Of a DNA stretch of 24,956 bases, positions 22,701 to 24,956 are shown piece after piece. A program made the position numbers and the translations under genes. The stretch spans positions 1 to 24,956 of the forward strand of contig MU626516.1 of the NCBI GenBank assembly GCA_025603075.1, given 5' to 3'. Source of the DNA: Neoconidiobolus thromboides FSU 785 (lineage: Eukaryota > Entomophthoromycota > Entomophthoromycetes > Entomophthorales > Neoconidiobolaceae). The notes under the pieces are model-generated. The model was not told the DNA's origin and did not search any database. It worked only from the letters and a program-made list of their open reading frames with translations. Within the stretch, counting starts at the first letter, position 1; the number at the start of each line of letters is the position of its first letter.

Positions 22701-22892
22701 ACTTCTTCTTCTTGGGTTTTTATCTAATAAAGTAACCTTCTTTTCTAATGGATTGGGAGGTAATGGACTTGTTCCAAGGTCTGAAGTAGCCGCTGGTATG
22801 ATGGATTTTCGTCGATTTGGAAAATGGGCACCTCCTCTAGGTAATGAATTGGAGGTACTATTTCGATTGGATTTTTTTGTCTTTGGTGCCAT
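16726..22892 (-). CDS. Num1/Mcp5-like cortical anchor with coiled coils and C-terminal PH domain
   Basis: Three exons on the minus strand, 20498-22892, 18208-20419 and 16726-18154, total 2011 residues; both introns are GT-AG, keep frame, and intron 1 has an AACTAAT branch point. Num1 (yeast), Mcp5 (fission yeast) and ApsA (Aspergillus) sit at the plasma membrane and tether dynein and mitochondria. The N-terminus is basic and Ser-rich; about 230-480 is coiled coil (ALLSEIQYL, then heptad-rich K/E/L sequence), matching the dynein/mitochondria-binding part of the family. The middle (about 799-1535) is Asn-rich low complexity with 50-residue tandem repeats at its end. The PH domain, about 1805-1925, has the Mcp5-type core MMYHRRFFWINPYTKVLAW and a basic lipid-facing surface. 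A Ser/Arg-rich tail follows. The three frames might look like separate genes, but no start or promoter separates them and domain order fits one protein. Confidence 0.85.
17650..17682 (-). repeat. Hexanucleotide repeat coding for (Glu-Asn)n
   Basis: ATTTTC units in tandem in exon 3 of the Num1-like gene encode ENENEN. An in-frame hexamer microsatellite, likely to vary in length between strains without frameshift. Confidence 0.75.
18258..18674 (-). repeat. 50-residue tandem repeats inside the Num1-like protein
   Basis: Within exon 2 (about residues 1382-1519) three units align at an exact 50-residue spacing, beginning QDNLKSDKL, EDNIKFNKL and KDNIKADRL. Shared inner words are SHKE/YYKE and SKQDPSVQE/SKQDNSVQE. 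A partial unit precedes them (DKDNSIQ). The repeats are visible at DNA level too, for example the repeated word TTTATGAGAA. Confidence 0.8.
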
Positions 22893-24164
22893 GAAAAAGA
22901 CCTGAGTATTCGGGTTACTACAATTATTTTTATGGTAATATTGGACTTACTTTATATTTTCAAAAATTAGGTAAATATTTAGTGGATTGAAAATTGATAA
23001 CAATATTCAATTTTAATTGAGGATCTCTTTTTTTTGCAAATACGAATGCTACCGACTTACACAGTAAGTTGAAAAAAACTTGGGCTATTAAAAAAAGAGT
23101 TAGAAATCCCGTTTTAACCTTAACAATCCCTTTTTTATATAAAAAGTATTAATCCAACTAAACAACATGTATCTCCAAAACTAGCCAAATTAAGCTCACC
23201 TTTTTAAAAATAACAATCTTTTAACTTTTTAATTAGAAACTCGTAAGTTTTGTTGATAGTTTGAATTGGATTTTATCAGAAAGTAAAAATTAACTTTTTT
23301 CTACTACCACTTGGAATGTGCAATGTCAATAAAAAATGAATTTAAACCAATCAAGGATTCCGATTAATTAATTTGAATTTTCAACCCTTTAAAAATGAAT
23401 GAGATCGATTTGATTGGCAAGAATTTGTTATTGATTTAGATGGCTAACAAAATAGAAATTTGGATTTTTTCTTAAGGGAGTAAAAAGAAGGGTATATTGC
23501 TATTTTTATAAGGGATTGAAGGACTGTATTGTTGTTACAAAAACCGTAACTGACTGAAGGCATTTAAACAGGGGTATATTTTAAACTGCATATTCTTCAA
23601 TCGATAGTTTTTAAAAGCTTATTGTAGTTGTTAATAATTTTCCAAGGTTCGATTTTAGAAATCAGGAACACTAGGGATTTGAAAAATATTCAAATTATAT
23701 TTTCATAAAAATTAACTTTGAAATGAAGAGTACTCTGATTTTTCAATACTAAGATCTAGATTATATTTACAAAGTTAAAACTCAACCACATTTTTTAAAT
23801 ACATTAATGTAAATAAATATGGTCAAATTTATAATTACAGCTTTGTTATAGTGAAAGCTTCACTAAGTCATTAATATCTAAAGCTATTTTTCATACAGAA
23901 AGTAAGTTAGTTTTTAAAAACTCTCAAATAATGAAATGGACAAAAAGGAGCTAGTATTGGCTACTTTTTCTACTTTTTTGCTAATATTTAAAAAGGCTAT
24001 AATGTAAAAAAGCGACCAATAAACTCATTTTGTACATCATCAAATAGCTTGAATAACTTTATATCATGCTAAACATTATATTTTATTTGAATTTACTCAA
24101 GCTATTATAAAAATAAAAATAAAAATAAAAATAAAAAATCGAACAATCTTAGTAAAATTCAGTA
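22893..24164. other. Intergenic region upstream of the Num1-like gene
   Basis: About 1.27 kb of AT-rich sequence with no supported ORF or RNA gene. It contains a hairpin-like ACTTAC-ACA-GTAAGT near 23055, CCAAT-type words at about 23345 (+) and 23411 (inverted), a near-palindrome GTGAAAGCTTCAC at 23851-23863 and an AAAAT repeat at 24107-24137. It would include the promoter of the Num1-like gene and the 3' flank of dehydrogenase copy B. Confidence 0.45.
24107..24137. repeat. AAAAT pentanucleotide repeat
   Basis: Short AAAAT-type array about 28 bp before the second MITE-like element; similar to the one at 14604-14633. Confidence 0.8.
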
Positions 24165-24270
24165 TATGGGGATGTATTTTTTTGTTTAAGAATTTTACTA
24201 ACAGTCTTTCCACTCAAATAGTGCTTTAAAAAAATGAAAAAGTAACGAAATCAAAGAAAACACCCCCATA
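24165..24270. mobile_element. MITE-like element, copy 2
   Basis: A 106-bp homologue of 6711-6811 in the same orientation. Left end TGGGGATGTATTTTTTTG; right end, minus strand, TGGGGGTGTTTTCTTTG; TA on both sides. The inner part shares long words with copy 1 (AAGAATTTTACTA, CACTCAAATA, GAAATCAAA). It ends 136 bp from the stop codon of dehydrogenase copy B. The inverted ends are better preserved here than in copy 1. Confidence 0.65.
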
Positions 24271-24406
24271 TTAATATGCATTTTTAGCTTATCTTTAATG
24301 TATATTATTAGTTTAAATTTCTAGACATTTTTATACTTAATTTTTAAATGAAAATTCAAATAAAAATAAAATAATAATAATTACTAAAGAAATCTTAAAT
24401 TTAATT

Positions 24407-24956
24407 CTAGTTTTCCAATATCGCTCTATAACGAATTTTATCGTTCCTCAAATGTTTTAATCCTTTATTTACATCCTTCATCTTAAATCTTTCGATAACT
24501 GGGCGAATTTCATGTTTAGCTGCAAATTGTAGCATCTTTTCAATCTCTTCAATGGACCCAATTAAACTACCAGTAAGTGATAAATTCTTGCTTAAAAGTA
24601 CAAAAGGTTGGATTTTCAATGGCTCTTCTGGGATAGCTAATAAAATAATTCTGCCTTCTAAGTCCATCCAACTAGCAAATTGAGACCATTGAGAGTCTTT
24701 AGCATTGCTTGTAACAATTAAAAAGTCTAATGAGTTTTTAGCTTTTTCTAATTGACCTTCATCACTTGTTGCTACATAATGTTTAGCTCCTAATTGGAGA
24801 GCTTCTTCCTTTTTGCTTTCATTTCTTGAAAATGCAGTTACTTCACATCCTAATTTACTAGCAAACATAATGGCTAAATGACCTAACCCACCAATACCAA
24901 CGACACCAACTCTATCACCTGCTTTAAATTTATATCTTAACATTGGTGAAAATACT
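24407..24956 (-). CDS. Zinc-type alcohol dehydrogenase, CAD/ADH6-like, C-terminal part (copy B, 5' end outside the window)
   Basis: Second partial copy of the dehydrogenase at 1-550, in inverted orientation. The first 163 residues after the internal Met are identical to copy A, including GIGGLGH and the FSRNESKK cofactor loop. The last residues differ (GLKHLRNDKIRYRAILEN against GLKHVRDGKVRYRVVLEN), and the stop is TAG instead of TAA. The frame runs open to the window edge, so the N-terminal zinc-binding part is missing. It lies upstream of, and on the same strand as, the Num1-like gene, about 1.5 kb away. Confidence 0.88.
   Translation of the reverse strand, partial: VFSPMLRYKFKAGDRVGVVGIGGLGHLAIMFASKLGCEVTAFSRNESKKEEALQLGAKHYVATSDEGQLEKAKNSLDFLIVTSNAKDSQWSQFASWMDLEGRIILLAIPEEPLKIQPFVLLSKNLSLTGSLIGSIEEIEKMLQFAAKHEIRPVIERFKMKDVNKGLKHLRNDKIRYRAILEN
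24456..24956 (-). repeat. Terminal inverted repeat of the window, right arm
   Basis: Partner of the left arm (1-501). The repeat reaches the very last base of the window, so its true outer limit is unknown. Confidence 0.95.

Noticed and set aside
23590-23665. GGTTCGATTTT near 23646, resembling a tRNA B box.
   Set aside because: No A box at the right distance and no cloverleaf pairing around it.
1-24956. A linear plasmid or viral-type element with terminal inverted repeats.
   Set aside because: The arms are the inside of an ordinary dehydrogenase gene cut by the window edge, and the content is nuclear housekeeping genes with spliceosomal introns.

Overview
The window reads as nuclear DNA of an AT-rich, intron-rich fungus (my estimate is about 70-75% A+T). 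The evidence is short introns of roughly 45-140 nt with GTAAGT-type donors, TAG/CAG acceptors and many ACTAAT-type branch points, plus a typical fungal gene set: an Rlm1/MEF2 MADS factor, a Bre2-like COMPASS subunit, a Num1/Mcp5-type cortical PH protein and a small DOPA 4,5-dioxygenase-family protein. The intron density argues against a budding yeast, and an early-diverging (zygomycete-grade) fungus fits best, but I cannot fix the species. The standard code works in every gene.

Layout, left to right: 3' part of a zinc-type, CAD-family alcohol dehydrogenase (+, 1-550, cut by the window edge); MEF2/Rlm1-type MADS-box factor (-, 833-2430, 6 exons); a 1.6 kb divergent intergenic region with a cluster of MEF2/Rlm1-type sites close to the MADS gene; mitochondrial RNA helicase SUV3 (+, 4059-6632, 10 exons); a MITE-like element (6711-6811); Bre2/Ash2-like SPRY protein (-, 6825-7790); DOPA-dioxygenase family protein (+, 8279-8740, 2 exons); membrane-anchored double-domain amidohydrolase (+, 9566-12809, 6 exons); GPN-loop GTPase 1 (+, 12987-14565, 8 exons); J-domain protein with a TMEM185-like multi-pass membrane region (-, 14720-16081, 2 exons); a 2011-residue Num1/Mcp5-like cortical anchor (-, 16726-22892, 3 exons); a second copy of the MITE-like element (24165-24270); and a second partial alcohol dehydrogenase (-, 24407-24956).

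The genes do not form a pathway. They are separately transcribed eukaryotic housekeeping and accessory genes. The points most worth a second look are: (1) the window ends are an inverted repeat of one dehydrogenase gene, 501 bp with a single mismatch, then abrupt divergence inside the coding sequence; (2) a cluster of MEF2/Rlm1 consensus sites in front of the MEF2-type gene itself, whose protein also carries a MAP-kinase docking-like motif; (3) an amidohydrolase with a duplicated, apparently metal-site-dead second half; (4) a J-domain/TMEM185-like fusion; (5) exact 50-residue tandem repeats in the Num1-like protein; (6) two copies of a roughly 100-bp element with terminal inverted repeats and TA flanks. 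I found no CRISPR array, tRNA, rRNA or intact transposon.
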